Below, piece by piece: positions 17,536 through 26,750 of a DNA stretch of 64,000 nt. Under the pieces are notes generated by a model, which searched no databases, was not told the DNA's origin, and was given only the letters and a program-made list of their open reading frames with translations. A program made the translations under genes and the position numbers. Positions within the stretch are counted from its first letter, which is position 1; each line of letters begins with the position of its first letter. The stretch is from Cytobacillus stercorigallinarum (GTDB lineage Bacteria > Bacillota > Bacilli > Bacillales > Cytobacillaceae), in contig NZ_JACSQT010000001.1 of NCBI RefSeq assembly GCF_014836495.1, positions 744,001 through 808,000 of the forward strand, written 5' to 3'.

Positions 17536-18216
17536 ATGGCTGAATTTGATTGGAAAAAGGCATCCGCTACTGAATGGGATAAACGGTCGGATAGCTGGCA
17601 TGAAAGATCGGCAAGTATGTGGAATGAAGGGAGCCGCAAGGAAATTATCCCACTCTTCCTCCAATATTTAAAAGCGAATAATCATGTATGTGACCTTGGG
17701 TGTGGTGATGGGATGGGGGCTTATAAGCTTTCAACACATGCAATCAAAGTGATCGGGGTCGACGTATCTGATGAAATGATAATGAAGGCAAAACGTGTGA
17801 ACGACACGAATGAAAACCATTTTATCAAAGGCGATTTATCGGCACTTCCATTTGCTGACCATCATTTTGATGGTGTGTTGGCAATTAATTCTATGGAATG
17901 GACGGAAGATCCGTATCATGCAATGAAAGAGGCTGTGAGAGTATTGAAGCCGGGTGGGTATGGGTGTTTTGGGATACTTGGACCAACTGCCGGGCCTAGA
18001 AACAATAGTTTTCCGAGATTACTAGGAGAAAAGGTTATTTGTAACACGATGATGCCATGGGAGTTTGAACAGCTCATGCAAGGACTTCCAATGAAAAAGG
18101 TGGCAGAGCAAGGTGTATATAAAAAAGCTGCAGAGTTATTACCTAAAGGAGGATTACCTCTTCAATTGCAGCAATCATTATCATTTATGTGGATTTTTAT
18201 TTTTCAAAAGGAGTGA
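17536..18216 (+). CDS. Class I SAM-dependent methyltransferase
   Basis: 226-residue methyltransferase of the UbiE/COQ5-like type. Motif I is CDLGCGDGMGAYKLS, the acidic end of strand 2 is GVDVSDEMI, and motif post-I/II appears as LPFADHHFDGVLAIN. The substrate cannot be deduced. ATG at 17536 is preferred to TTG at 17533, with TAGGTGA upstream. It is followed by an AIM24-family gene four bases after its stop, so the two are probably one operon. Confidence 0.82.
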   Translation: MAEFDWKKASATEWDKRSDSWHERSASMWNEGSRKEIIPLFLQYLKANNHVCDLGCGDGMGAYKLSTHAIKVIGVDVSDEMIMKAKRVNDTNENHFIKGDLSALPFADHHFDGVLAINSMEWTEDPYHAMKEAVRVLKPGGYGCFGILGPTAGPRNNSFPRLLGEKVICNTMMPWEFEQLMQGLPMKKVAEQGVYKKAAELLPKGGLPLQLQQSLSFMWIFIFQKE

Positions 18217-18220
18217 GCTT

Positions 18221-18913
18221 ATGAGTAGGTACTCATTATCAGAGTTTATTGAGAAAACAGAGCAAGAAGATAGAGGTCAAGGGTTATTTGAGTTAGAAAC
18301 GGATCGCTTATTAGAAGTAAACTTACAACAACAGATTTGGGCAAAAGCAGGTTCCATGATTGCCTATGAAGGCCAAATCAAATTTGTTCGCGAAGGTATT
18401 TTAGAACATGGAATTGGGAAAATGTTCAAACGTGCTTTCTCTGGGGAAAGCACAGCTCTTATGAAGGCAACAGGTAGAGGGAAACTCTATTTAGCGGACC
18501 AAGGAAAGAAGATTTCTATTATCCGTTTTCATAATGATACATTATGTGTTAGTGCCAATGATTTATTAGCGTTTGAGCCAAGTTTGAAGTGGGACGTCAA
18601 GCTGATGAGAAAAGTAGCAGGCATCGTTTCAGGTGGGCTTTTCAATATTCGCCTAGAAGGGGAGGGAATGGCTGCAATAACGACTCACTATGAACCATTA
18701 ACACTAAAGGTAACGCACGATAAACCAGTATTAACAGATCCCCATGCAACGGTCGCTTGGTCTGGCCATTTGCAACCGGAATTCGTTGCGGATGTCTCAT
18801 TCAAAACATTTGTCGGCCGTGGGAGCGGGGACTCAGTACAAATGAAATTTTCAGGCGAAGGTTTTGTCGTTGTCCAACCATTTGAAGAAGGTGGCTATGT
18901 CCAGCAGAATTAG
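18221..18913 (+). CDS. AIM24 family protein
   Basis: 230-residue protein of the AIM24/TRAP-like beta-fold family. The repeated beta-rich blocks FELETDRLLEVNL, IWAKAGSMIAYEG, GGLFNIRLEGEGMAAITTHYEP and VGRGSGDSVQMKFSGEGFVVVQP are characteristic. Function in bacteria is unknown. ATG at 18221 behind AAAAGGAGTGAG is clear; the longer open frame from 18113 lies inside the methyltransferase gene and is not used. No signal peptide. Probably cotranscribed with the methyltransferase. Confidence 0.85.
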   Translation: MSRYSLSEFIEKTEQEDRGQGLFELETDRLLEVNLQQQIWAKAGSMIAYEGQIKFVREGILEHGIGKMFKRAFSGESTALMKATGRGKLYLADQGKKISIIRFHNDTLCVSANDLLAFEPSLKWDVKLMRKVAGIVSGGLFNIRLEGEGMAAITTHYEPLTLKVTHDKPVLTDPHATVAWSGHLQPEFVADVSFKTFVGRGSGDSVQMKFSGEGFVVVQPFEEGGYVQQN

Positions 18914-19226
18914 CATTTAGGGAAAAATGAAATGGTTGTTTGGCGGAATTGCCTCAAAAGAGAGACGAGCAATGAAAATGACCTAAGGGAGCAGTGCAAA
19001 AAGGAGAAACACCGTTTTGGAAAAAAACCGATCTGATAATGCTGCCATAATGAAATCCAGTTCCTAAGCGGAATCGCTCTATAATCGTTATATTATGCTC
19101 AATGCGGAAGTAATCAAAATTCTTTTTGAGATGGCTATTTTGACTTGTTTTTGTCAGAATCGAATCCACTCATCTTTCAAATGCCTACTCATTCAAAATC
19201 ATTTCCCATTCACAACGTATTTAAAA
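18914..19226. other. Gene-free 313-bp stretch, origin unclear
   Basis: No gene with a start site and ribosome binding site is visible. The minus strand has a 71-codon open frame without a recognisable start signal; I do not trust it. Short imperfect repeats and the absence of a terminator for the upstream operon suggest a decayed or inserted sequence. Confidence 0.4.
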
Positions 19227-19273
19227 TAAAAAATAGCTAATCCGTATGACGCCACACGGATTGGCTATTTTTA
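19227..19273. terminator. Bidirectional terminator at the metA 3' end
   Basis: AAAAATAGCTAATCCGT pairs with ACGGATTGGCTATTTTT (one wobble). A and T runs at both ends allow termination on either strand. It includes the last bases of metA. Confidence 0.8.
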
Positions 19274-20179
19274 ATCCCATTCATAGGGTGTTTCTTGATA
19301 AACATAGTAATTTAACCAGTTGGAGAATAATAGATGGGCATGCGAACGCCATTTGTTTTTTGGCGCCTTGGTTGGGTCATCATTGGGATAATAGTGATTC
19401 GGAATGGCTATGGGTAATCCTTTTGCCCGATCTCGCTCGTATTCTTCAGCAAGTGTGGTTGCTTCATATTCAAGATGACCAGTAATCATAATTTGTTTAC
19501 CTTCATTGGCGCTCATAATAAAAGCACCCGCTTGAGGTGATGCAGCAAGAACTTTGACCTTGCTATGATTCTTTAATTCTTCTAATGATATATCCGTATG
19601 CCTTGAATGGGGTGCGACAAAAGTGTCATCAAACCCGCGTAATAAGTTTTCTGACCAATTTTCTACATCATGATCAAAGACACCGAAACATTTTTCTGGT
19701 AGCTCAAATTTATTAATATTGAAATGATGGTAAAGTGCTGCTTGCGCTCCCCAACAAATATGGAGTGTGCTTGTGACATTGGTTTTCGTCCAGTCCATTA
19801 TTTCTTTTAACTCTTCCCAATAATCGACTTCTTCAAAGGAGAGTAATTCAATTGGGGCACCCGTAATAATCATGCCATCAAATTTTTTTTGTTTGATTTC
19901 AGAAAATGTTGAATAAAACTGCTCAAGATGTATGTGGCTTGTATTTTTCGATTGATGTGTAACGGTTTTTAACAAGGTAATATTCACTTGAAGTGGTGTA
20001 TTACCCAATAACCTTAATAAATGCGTTTCTGTTTTTTCTTTTTGCGGCATGAGGTTAAGTATAAGTATGTTTAATGGGCGAATATCTTGCCCCTTAGCGC
20101 GACCTTCATCCATAATGAATATTTGTTCTTCCTCGAGAATTTCCCGTGCTGGAAGTCCTTGTGGAATGGTAATTGGCAA
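19271..20179 (-). CDS. metA: Homoserine O-acetyltransferase (MetA family)
   Basis: 302-residue MetA-family acyltransferase for the first committed step of methionine synthesis. The start is TTG at 20179 (GTAGGGGATG upstream), giving [11 protein letters not shown] like B. subtilis MetA. With this start the specificity residue in GAPIE is Glu111; E111 marks acetyl-CoA use (B. cereus type), whereas E. coli has Gly111 and uses succinyl-CoA. The catalytic Cys is in [10 protein letters not shown] and the His in HSRHTD. The promoter has TTGCTC-17-TATAAT. No S-box riboswitch is present in the short leader, so control by SAM must be indirect or absent. Confidence 0.93.
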   Translation of the reverse strand: MPITIPQGLPAREILEEEQIFIMDEGRAKGQDIRPLNILILNLMPQKEKTETHLLRLLGNTPLQVNITLLKTVTHQSKNTSHIHLEQFYSTFSEIKQKKFDGMIITGAPIELLSFEEVDYWEELKEIMDWTKTNVTSTLHICWGAQAALYHHFNINKFELPEKCFGVFDHDVENWSENLLRGFDDTFVAPHSRHTDISLEELKNHSKVKVLAASPQAGAFIMSANEGKQIMITGHLEYEATTLAEEYERDRAKGLPIAIPNHYYPNDDPTKAPKNKWRSHAHLLFSNWLNYYVYQETPYEWD

Positions 20180-20216
20180 GCGATCATCCCCTACTGTGTG
20201 AAATTTCAATAAACTT

Positions 20217-20245
20217 ATTATAAAGACGTTTAACTTATTGAGCAA
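20217..20245 (-). promoter_or_regulatory. Sigma-A promoter of metA
   Basis: On the minus strand TTGCTC (20245-20240), a 17-base spacer, and TATAAT (20222-20217). The leader would be only about 30 bases long. Confidence 0.7.
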
Positions 20246-20368
20246 CCTTGAAACCTTAAAATTATAATTAATTTGAAAATTTCTCTTCATATATCATTAT
20301 TTAGATTTAGGAAATGATACAATAGTAACGCTTGCAAGTGACAACTGGTATAGAGGAGAGGTAGAGCG

Positions 20369-22051
20369 ATGGGGAAATATGTGAAGTCAGATATTGAAAT
20401 TGCCCAAGAGACAACAATGAAACCAATTAACCAAATTGGAGAAAAGCTCGGACTTACGACCGATGATCTAGAGCATTTTGGTAAATATAAAGCGAAACTT
20501 ACGGCTGAAACACTTAAAAGAGTTGAAGAAAAGGAAAATGGGAAATTAATTCTTGTTACAGCCATTAATCCCACACCTGCAGGAGAAGGAAAATCAACTG
20601 TTACTGTAGGATTAGGTGATGCATTAAGTCTGCTAGGCAAGAAGTCGATGATAGCCATGAGAGAACCATCTCTAGGCCCAACAATGGGCATTAAAGGTGG
20701 AGCGACAGGAGGCGGATATTCACAAGTCGTGCCGATGGAAGATATTAACCTTCATTTTACAGGTGATATCCATGCGATTACAACAGCAAATAATGCCTTA
20801 TCTGCCTTAATCGATAATCATATCCAACAAGGAAATGATCTTGAAATTGACCAGAGAAGAATCATTTGGAAAAGAGTGATGGATTTAAATGATCGTGCGC
20901 TAAGAAATGTCATTGTTGGCCTGGGTGGTCCTGCCCAAGGTATTCCGCGCGAAGATGGCTTTGATATTACAGTTGCCTCTGAAGTAATGGCAGTTCTTTG
21001 TTTAGCAAAAGATCTAGGTGATTTGAAGAACAGACTAGGCAAAATGATTATTGCTTATAATAGGAACAAACAACCGGTTACGGTGGCTGATTTAGGTGCG
21101 GAAGGTGCCTTAACCCTGTTATTAAAAGAGGCGATAAAGCCTAATTTAGTCCAAACTTTAGCTCATACACCTGCACTTATACACGGTGGACCATTTGCGA
21201 ATATTGCGCACGGTTGTAATAGTGTTATCGCGACAAATACTGCTTTGAAGTTAGCTGATTATGTTGTAACAGAAGCGGGATTTGGCGCCGACTTAGGAGC
21301 AGAGAAATTTTTACATATAAAAGCGAGAAATATGGGTGTCAGTCCTGATGCAGTTGTCATTGTGGCAACGATTCGTGCACTTAAGATGCATGGGGGCGTC
21401 GCAAAGGAAAATCTCGCTTCAGAGAACACGGCTGCACTAGCAAATGGGTTTGCTAATCTGAAAAAGCATGTTGAAACAGTTCAGAGTTTTGGATTACCGT
21501 ACGTGATCGCACTTAATCGCTTTAATGGTGATTCTACAGATGAAATTGCGACTTTTAAAGAGTTATGTGAGGAGCAAAATATGCAGTGGTCTCTAACCGA
21601 AGTATGGGCAGAAGGAGGTACAGGTGGTTTAGAGTTAGCAGAGAAAGTTTTAGAACAAATTGCAAAAACAGACCATTCGTTTACGCCACTTTACAATTTA
21701 CATGACAGCTTAGTAGAAAAAATTGAAACAATTGCTAAAAATGTGTATGGTGCTAGTGGAGTGGAGTTTACTCCGTTGGCAAAGAAACAATTAGCCGATT
21801 TTGAACGCTTTGGCTGGTCTCATCTCCCTATTTGTATGGCTAAAACCCAATACTCATTATCCGATGATGCCACAAAATTAGGTCTTCCTTCAGACTTTAC
21901 GATAACTATAAGAGAATTAAAGCCTTCTGTAGGTGCCGGTTTTATTGTGGCATTAACAGGAGCGGTGATGACAATGCCTGGGTTACCTAAAGTACCTGCG
22001 GCGATGCAAATGGATGTGGATAAACATGGACAAGCGAAAGGATTATTTTAA
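20369..22051 (+). CDS. fhs: Formate--tetrahydrofolate ligase
   Basis: 560-residue ATP-dependent ligase making 10-formyl-THF from formate and THF, feeding purine and one-carbon metabolism. The P-loop [16 protein letters not shown] is near residue 70, and the strongly conserved stretches [23 protein letters not shown] and [12 protein letters not shown] are present. Length is typical (about 556-560). The start is ATG at 20369 behind AGAGGAGAGG. It is divergent from metA. B. subtilis lacks fhs, so this gene is an addition to the metA-ypgR segment. The next gene follows by 24 bases. Confidence 0.97.
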   Translation: MGKYVKSDIEIAQETTMKPINQIGEKLGLTTDDLEHFGKYKAKLTAETLKRVEEKENGKLILVTAINPTPAGEGKSTVTVGLGDALSLLGKKSMIAMREPSLGPTMGIKGGATGGGYSQVVPMEDINLHFTGDIHAITTANNALSALIDNHIQQGNDLEIDQRRIIWKRVMDLNDRALRNVIVGLGGPAQGIPREDGFDITVASEVMAVLCLAKDLGDLKNRLGKMIIAYNRNKQPVTVADLGAEGALTLLLKEAIKPNLVQTLAHTPALIHGGPFANIAHGCNSVIATNTALKLADYVVTEAGFGADLGAEKFLHIKARNMGVSPDAVVIVATIRALKMHGGVAKENLASENTAALANGFANLKKHVETVQSFGLPYVIALNRFNGDSTDEIATFKELCEEQNMQWSLTEVWAEGGTGGLELAEKVLEQIAKTDHSFTPLYNLHDSLVEKIETIAKNVYGASGVEFTPLAKKQLADFERFGWSHLPICMAKTQYSLSDDATKLGLPSDFTITIRELKPSVGAGFIVALTGAVMTMPGLPKVPAAMQMDVDKHGQAKGLF

Positions 22052-22075
22052 TCAATATAAAGGGGAATTGATACA

Positions 22076-22582
22076 TTGTTTGACCCAATAGCTTTTGATA
22101 ATATGAAGGTTGTTTTAGAGGGGCATCTCTATGATTTTGATCTAACCGGTGAAATGAAGATAATCGATCGAAATGATTGGATGAATCTAGCGAAATTTAG
22201 CCGATGTTATGACATCACTTTTACGGATACAACCGTTACTCACACTTTATCTGCTAAAATAACCTTACAGGCAAATTTGCAGCAAATCACGGCGGAGTTG
22301 CAGGCTCCGCAGCCATTTGCAAATGAAATTGGCGCTCATCTTTCCATTTCTTTTATCCTGCAGAAGCAGGATGAAAATAAGTTAGAATCAGCTTACGAGC
22401 AAGTTGTTAAACAATGGGGGAATCGCCGCACTATTCAACAACGGTTAATAAAGTTAGAGAATGAATGGACACAAGAGATAGTGGTCAAATTTGACAGATT
22501 GATAACAGAAGATCAACTAGAAGACTTACTTGATTTAATTGATCACACACAACAAACATTAATAGTATTAGATCAATATTAG
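22076..22582 (+). CDS. Hypothetical protein downstream of fhs
   Basis: 168-residue soluble protein with TTG start at 22076 and AAGGGGAA upstream. The first half is predicted beta-rich, the second half helical with acidic patches (EDQLEDLLDLIDHTQQ). There is no signal peptide, membrane segment or motif I recognise. Only 24 bases separate it from fhs, so it is probably cotranscribed. It is followed by an unusual interleaved hairpin region. Confidence 0.6.
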   Translation: MFDPIAFDNMKVVLEGHLYDFDLTGEMKIIDRNDWMNLAKFSRCYDITFTDTTVTHTLSAKITLQANLQQITAELQAPQPFANEIGAHLSISFILQKQDENKLESAYEQVVKQWGNRRTIQQRLIKLENEWTQEIVVKFDRLITEDQLEDLLDLIDHTQQTLIVLDQY

Positions 22583-22602
22583 AGGTTTGAGGCAATAGGT
22601 GA

Positions 22603-22681
22603 ATGGATTTATTACATGGCAAGGCTGAAAAGCTGAGCTTAGTAGATAAATCCACTTCCCTAATGTCTCGGCCTTTTTTAT
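22603..22681 (+). terminator. Terminator with interleaved alternative stems
   Basis: AAGGCTGA (22621-22628) pairs with TCGGCCTT (22668-22675) followed by a T-run, giving a plausible terminator. A second pair, GGATTTAT (22605-22612) with ATAAATCC (22645-22652), is interleaved with it. The two stems are therefore mutually exclusive or a pseudoknot, as in attenuators. Confidence 0.5.
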
Positions 22682-22822
22682 ATAAAAAATTGTATGAGTA
22701 AAGTTGTTAAGCATGAATATATCACGAATCGTCATTTTTCATGTTACAATTAGCTATTAGAATAGTTAATAGCCTAACCGCAAAATAGCTGGTTTAGATA
22801 GATTAATGAATGGATGGTCGAA

Positions 22823-24706
22823 ATGAAAAATATATCTTTAGAAAATATAACAAAAACTTACGGTGAAAAAGAGCTATTTAAGCAAATTAATTTTACTATT
22901 GGCGAAAATGATCGCGTAGGCTTAATTGGAGTAAATGGAACAGGAAAGTCCTCACTGTTAAAAATCGTCGCTGGTATTGATTTGCCTGATGCTGGAGAGA
23001 TTATTGCGCCTAAGGATTATTCAGTCTCCTATGCTGAACAAGAACCTAAATTAGACGAACAATTGACTATACTTGAACAAGTATTTGCAGGCGATTCTCC
23101 TTTACTCGTGCTTTTAAGAGAGTATGAGCAAGCATTAATAACTTTGCATGAACATCCAGATCATACTGAAGTACAGGAGCATCTTTTCCAATTACAAAAA
23201 AAATTAGATGCTAATAATGGCTGGGAGGCAAGTACAAACGCCAAAACGATCTTAACAAAACTAGGTATTACCGACTTTGAAAAAAAAGTTGGTGAATTGT
23301 CAGGTGGACAAAAAAAACGGGTAGCGTTAGCGCAAACGTTGATACAAGATAGTGATCTATTAATTCTCGACGAGCCAACGAATCATCTTGATCATGAATC
23401 GGTTCAATGGCTAGAAGAGTACCTTACCCGCTACCGGGGAGCGATTCTGCTTGTAACACATGATCGCTATTTCCTTGATCGTGTGACAAACCGGATGTTT
23501 GAACTTGATGGGGGACAATTATACAGTTATAAAGGTAATTACGGAGCATTCCTTGAGGCGAAAGCGATTCGTGAGGAGAATGAAGCAGCTGTCATCGATA
23601 AACAACGGAATTTATATCGTAGAGAGTTAGAGTGGATGAGACGCGGTGCCAAGGCGCGGACAACAAAACAAAAAGCGCGAATCGATCGTTTTGATCAATT
23701 AGATGAAAAATTGACAAATATTACTTCAAGTGAAAAATTAGATATGTCTTTAAGTGGTAGTCGTTTAGGAAAGCAAGTATTTGAGTTGAAATCAGCGACG
23801 AAATATTATGGTGATTTAGCCATCCTAAAAAACTATGACTTGCTAGTGAAGCCGGGTGACCGACTAGGCATTATTGGTCAAAACGGGACAGGGAAAACAA
23901 CTTTTCTAAATATTTTAGCTGGCAAGTTTCCGTTAGATCATGGTGAAAGAATCATCGGTCAGACGGTTAAAATCGCTTATTACACACAGGAAAGCGAAGA
24001 AATGGATGAAAGCAAAAGAGTAATTGAGTACTTAAAGGAAGCGGCCGAAGTAATCGAGACAACTGATGGAAAAACGATATCTGCTGCACAAATGCTTGAG
24101 CGTTTTCTGTTTCCGCCTTATATGCACGGCACATTAATTAGAAAACTATCAGGTGGGGAAAAGCGTAGGTTATATTTATTGAAAATCTTAATGACTTCAC
24201 CGAATGTATTGCTTTTAGATGAGCCGACAAATAATCTTGATACGCAGACGTTAACGGTGCTAGAGGATTATTTAGAAAGTTTTGCTGGTGTGGTTATAAC
24301 AGTTTCACATGATCGTTATTTTCTCGATAAAGTCGCCACTCAATTACTTGTATTACAAGGTAATGGAGAAATAACTAGTTATTATGGGAATTATAGTGAA
24401 TACCTTGAAAAATCAAAACAAGAATCAAGTAAAAAAGCAGAAGAGAAAAAAATAGTAGAAGTAAAGGAAGAAAGTAAACCGAAAAAGAAAAAGCTTTCCT
24501 ATAATGAAGCAAGAGAATGGGAGCAAATCGATGACAAAATGGAAGCGATTGAAAGTCGTTTGAAAGAAATCGATGAGGATATGAACAATATTGGTAGTGA
24601 CTTCGAGAAAGCGCAACAGCTCATGGATGAACAAAAAAAGCTAAATCATGATTTAGAATATCTAATCGAACGTTGGAGTTATCTGTCTGAATGGGCAGAT
24701 GCTTAA
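22823..24706 (+). CDS. ABC-F family ATPase (YdiF-like)
   Basis: 627-residue cytosolic protein with two complete ABC domains and no membrane part, the ABC-F architecture of ribosome-associated translation factors. Domain 1 has Walker A GVNGTGKSS, LSGGQKKR and LILDEPTNHLD; domain 2 has GQNGTGKTT, LSGGEKRR and LLLDEPTNNLD. A charged linker (P-site tRNA interaction motif region) lies between them, and a C-terminal coiled-coil arm rich in Lys/Glu ends the protein. This layout resembles YdiF. ATG at 22823 is chosen over 22814 because a weak GGATGG precedes it. Antibiotic resistance cannot be claimed from sequence. Confidence 0.88.
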   Translation: MKNISLENITKTYGEKELFKQINFTIGENDRVGLIGVNGTGKSSLLKIVAGIDLPDAGEIIAPKDYSVSYAEQEPKLDEQLTILEQVFAGDSPLLVLLREYEQALITLHEHPDHTEVQEHLFQLQKKLDANNGWEASTNAKTILTKLGITDFEKKVGELSGGQKKRVALAQTLIQDSDLLILDEPTNHLDHESVQWLEEYLTRYRGAILLVTHDRYFLDRVTNRMFELDGGQLYSYKGNYGAFLEAKAIREENEAAVIDKQRNLYRRELEWMRRGAKARTTKQKARIDRFDQLDEKLTNITSSEKLDMSLSGSRLGKQVFELKSATKYYGDLAILKNYDLLVKPGDRLGIIGQNGTGKTTFLNILAGKFPLDHGERIIGQTVKIAYYTQESEEMDESKRVIEYLKEAAEVIETTDGKTISAAQMLERFLFPPYMHGTLIRKLSGGEKRRLYLLKILMTSPNVLLLDEPTNNLDTQTLTVLEDYLESFAGVVITVSHDRYFLDKVATQLLVLQGNGEITSYYGNYSEYLEKSKQESSKKAEEKKIVEVKEESKPKKKKLSYNEAREWEQIDDKMEAIESRLKEIDEDMNNIGSDFEKAQQLMDEQKKLNHDLEYLIERWSYLSEWADA

Positions 24707-24789
24707 TGATTGTAGATAAATGAAAGTAGACGATGATTTATGTTAGAATAATAATCATGAGAGAAGAATTAAAGTAAAGGGTGATTTCA

Positions 24790-25914
24790 TTGATTATAAA
24801 AGCGATTGAACCTACACCAAGTCCGAATACGATGAAGGTGATTTTAGATAAAGAACTGCCTATGGGGACAAGCAATAATTACAAAGTAGGTCAGGCTGAA
24901 GGCGCGCCAGAAGTCATTGTTGATATCTTAAAAATAGATGGGATTAAAGGTGTCTATCATGTTGCCGATTTTCTTGCAGTCGAACGAAATGCGAAATTCG
25001 ATTGGAAAGATTTACTTCCACAAGTGAGAGCAGCCTTTGGTGAAGAAGCTGAGACTGCTGGGGGAACGGAAGTAAATGAACATTTTGGCGAAGTACAAGC
25101 TTTTGTGCAAATGTATAAGGGCATCCCAATGCAAGTGAAATTAACAGATGGGACAGAAGAAAAGCGCTTTGGCTTACCAGAACTTTATGTTAAAGCTGTA
25201 GCTGAAGCACAAGCACCTGATGATAATGTAGTTATGGTGAGAAAGTGGAAAGAACTGGGTGTGCGTTATGGTGAATTCGAACAAGTAGGGAAAGAAGTGG
25301 TGGATGAAATTTTAGCAGCATACCCAGAAGAAAGAGTGAAAACACTCATCACTGCAGCACAAAGTCCAGAATCAGAAGAAGCATTGGCACCGAGAGTACG
25401 TCTTACACTTACCCCGGATGACTTAAAAGTCGAGGACTGGCGTATACGCTATCAAAAGCTCGAACAAATGGCGGATCCTACGTTAGATGATTTAGCCGTA
25501 CTTGATTTTGCTCTTCAAGATGAAAAAGCATCTGTGCGAAGATTAGCAACTGTTTATCTAGGGATGATTGAAGACGTTCAAGTGTTACCTTATCTATATA
25601 AAGCGCTAACAGATAAATCGGTCACAGTGAGAAGAACGGCGGGAGATTGTTTATCAGATCTTGGCTTCCCTGAAGCTTCTGAAAAAATGATGGAAGCATT
25701 ATCTGATAAAAGCAAGCTTGTGCGCTGGCGTGCAGCAATGTTCTTATACGAAGTAGGCGATGAAAAAGCGCTTCCTGCTTTAAAAGCAGCTGAAAATGAT
25801 CAAGAATTTGAAGTAAGTCTGCAAATTAAACTAGCAATTGAAAGAATTGAGCAAGGCGAAGAAGCAAAAGGATCTGTATGGAAGCAAATGACGGAATCAC
25901 GAAAAAATGGATGA
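24790..25914 (+). CDS. ypgR: Conserved virulence factor C-like protein (YpgR)
   Basis: 374-residue cytosolic protein with an Nfu/NifU N-terminal-type domain (residues about 1-90, IEPTPSPNTMK motif) followed by a scorpion of alpha-helical HEAT-like repeats (two clear units near 25500-25790, such as DEKASVRRLATVYLG and DKSVTVRRTAGDCLS). This is the architecture of S. aureus CvfC and B. subtilis YpgR. Its biochemical role is unknown; Fe-S scaffold binding is an inference from the N-domain. TTG at 24790 is used because AAAGGGTGAT lies 7 bases upstream. A terminator follows. Confidence 0.88.
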   Translation: MIIKAIEPTPSPNTMKVILDKELPMGTSNNYKVGQAEGAPEVIVDILKIDGIKGVYHVADFLAVERNAKFDWKDLLPQVRAAFGEEAETAGGTEVNEHFGEVQAFVQMYKGIPMQVKLTDGTEEKRFGLPELYVKAVAEAQAPDDNVVMVRKWKELGVRYGEFEQVGKEVVDEILAAYPEERVKTLITAAQSPESEEALAPRVRLTLTPDDLKVEDWRIRYQKLEQMADPTLDDLAVLDFALQDEKASVRRLATVYLGMIEDVQVLPYLYKALTDKSVTVRRTAGDCLSDLGFPEASEKMMEALSDKSKLVRWRAAMFLYEVGDEKALPALKAAENDQEFEVSLQIKLAIERIEQGEEAKGSVWKQMTESRKNG

Positions 25915-25921
25915 GTTTGAA

Positions 25922-25950
25922 GGACACCTGTAATCGGGTGTTCTTTTTTA
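25922..25950 (+). terminator. Intrinsic terminator after ypgR
   Basis: GGACACC pairs with GGTGTTC (one wobble) and is followed by six T residues. Confidence 0.75.
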
Positions 25951-26219
25951 TTTGAGTCTGTTAGGAAAGTATTGTAAAGATGCCCTTGGAAATCCAACAG
26001 GTAGTCAGAGGAAGCTACCCGCACGAACATTATTGCCAAAAAGTTGACACCTGTAATGGACCTAGAATCTTCTGTATAGTCATGAATATCTTTTATTTGG
26101 AGTTTTCCAATTTTCTATCATTTAATTTCCCGTTAATATTTGAGAACGATAACTTTGCAATCTAGGCTTGAAATATAGTATGCTTACTGTGCAATCATTT
26201 GTAAAGGAGGGGAATATTT
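25951..26219. other. Leader/intergenic region before the bacilliredoxin gene
   Basis: No gene is visible. It contains two small adjacent hairpins, TTGG-AAAT-CCAA and GGTAG...CTACC (25984-26018), and a copy of ACACCTGTAAT that also occurs in the ypgR terminator. These may belong to an unannotated RNA or to nothing at all. Confidence 0.35.
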
Positions 26220-26654
26220 ATGTCTATGGCTTATGAAGAGTATATGAAACAAGTTGTGAAGCCGATGAGAGCTGAGCTTGTACAGGCCGGTTTTAGCGAA
26301 CTAACAACTGAAGAAGAAGTAAACGACTATATGGAGCAAGCAGAAGGTACAACATTAGTTGTCGTGAATTCTGTTTGTGGCTGTGCAGCAGGATTAGCAA
26401 GACCAGCAGTAACTCAGGCGGTATTAAATGCCGAGAAAAAACCAGACAACTTAGTGACGGTTTTCGCTGGTCAAGATAAAGATGCAACAGCAAAAATGCG
26501 TGAATATTTCACAGGTATTGAGCCTTCTTCTCCATCTATGGCCCTTCTTAAAGGGAAAGAAGTGGTACATTTTATTCCACGTCATGATATTGAAGATCAC
26601 TCTATGGAAGAAATCATGCACAATTTATTAGCAGCGTTTGATAATAAATTATAA
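26220..26654 (+). CDS. brxA: Bacilliredoxin BrxA/BrxB family (YphP)
   Basis: 144-residue thioredoxin-fold protein that removes bacillithiol from S-bacillithiolated proteins after oxidative stress. The active site CGC (C53-G-C55) is intact in NSVCGCAAGLARP, and the length equals B. subtilis YphP. ATG at 26220 has AAAGGAGGGG at ideal spacing. It is monocistronic with a good terminator. Position next to ypiP and ypjP supports YphP (BrxA) over its paralogue YqiW (BrxB). Confidence 0.93.
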   Translation: MSMAYEEYMKQVVKPMRAELVQAGFSELTTEEEVNDYMEQAEGTTLVVVNSVCGCAAGLARPAVTQAVLNAEKKPDNLVTVFAGQDKDATAKMREYFTGIEPSSPSMALLKGKEVVHFIPRHDIEDHSMEEIMHNLLAAFDNKL

Positions 26655-26683
26655 AAAGCATCACACGATAAAAAAGATTGAAT

Positions 26684-26728
26684 GCAGCAGTTAGGAGCAC
26701 TCTAATCCTGACTGTTGCTTTTTATTTT
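26684..26728 (+). terminator. Intrinsic terminator after brxA
   Basis: GCAGCAGTTAGGA pairs with TCCTGACTGTTGC (minor mismatches) followed by a T-rich tract. Confidence 0.8.
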
Positions 26729-26750
26729 ACTAAAATAAGTAGGTGGTTTG

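Noticed and set aside
20180..20290. S-box (SAM) riboswitch before metA
   Set aside because: The promoter (TATAAT ending at 20217) leaves a leader of about 30 bases, far too short, and no S-box motif is present.
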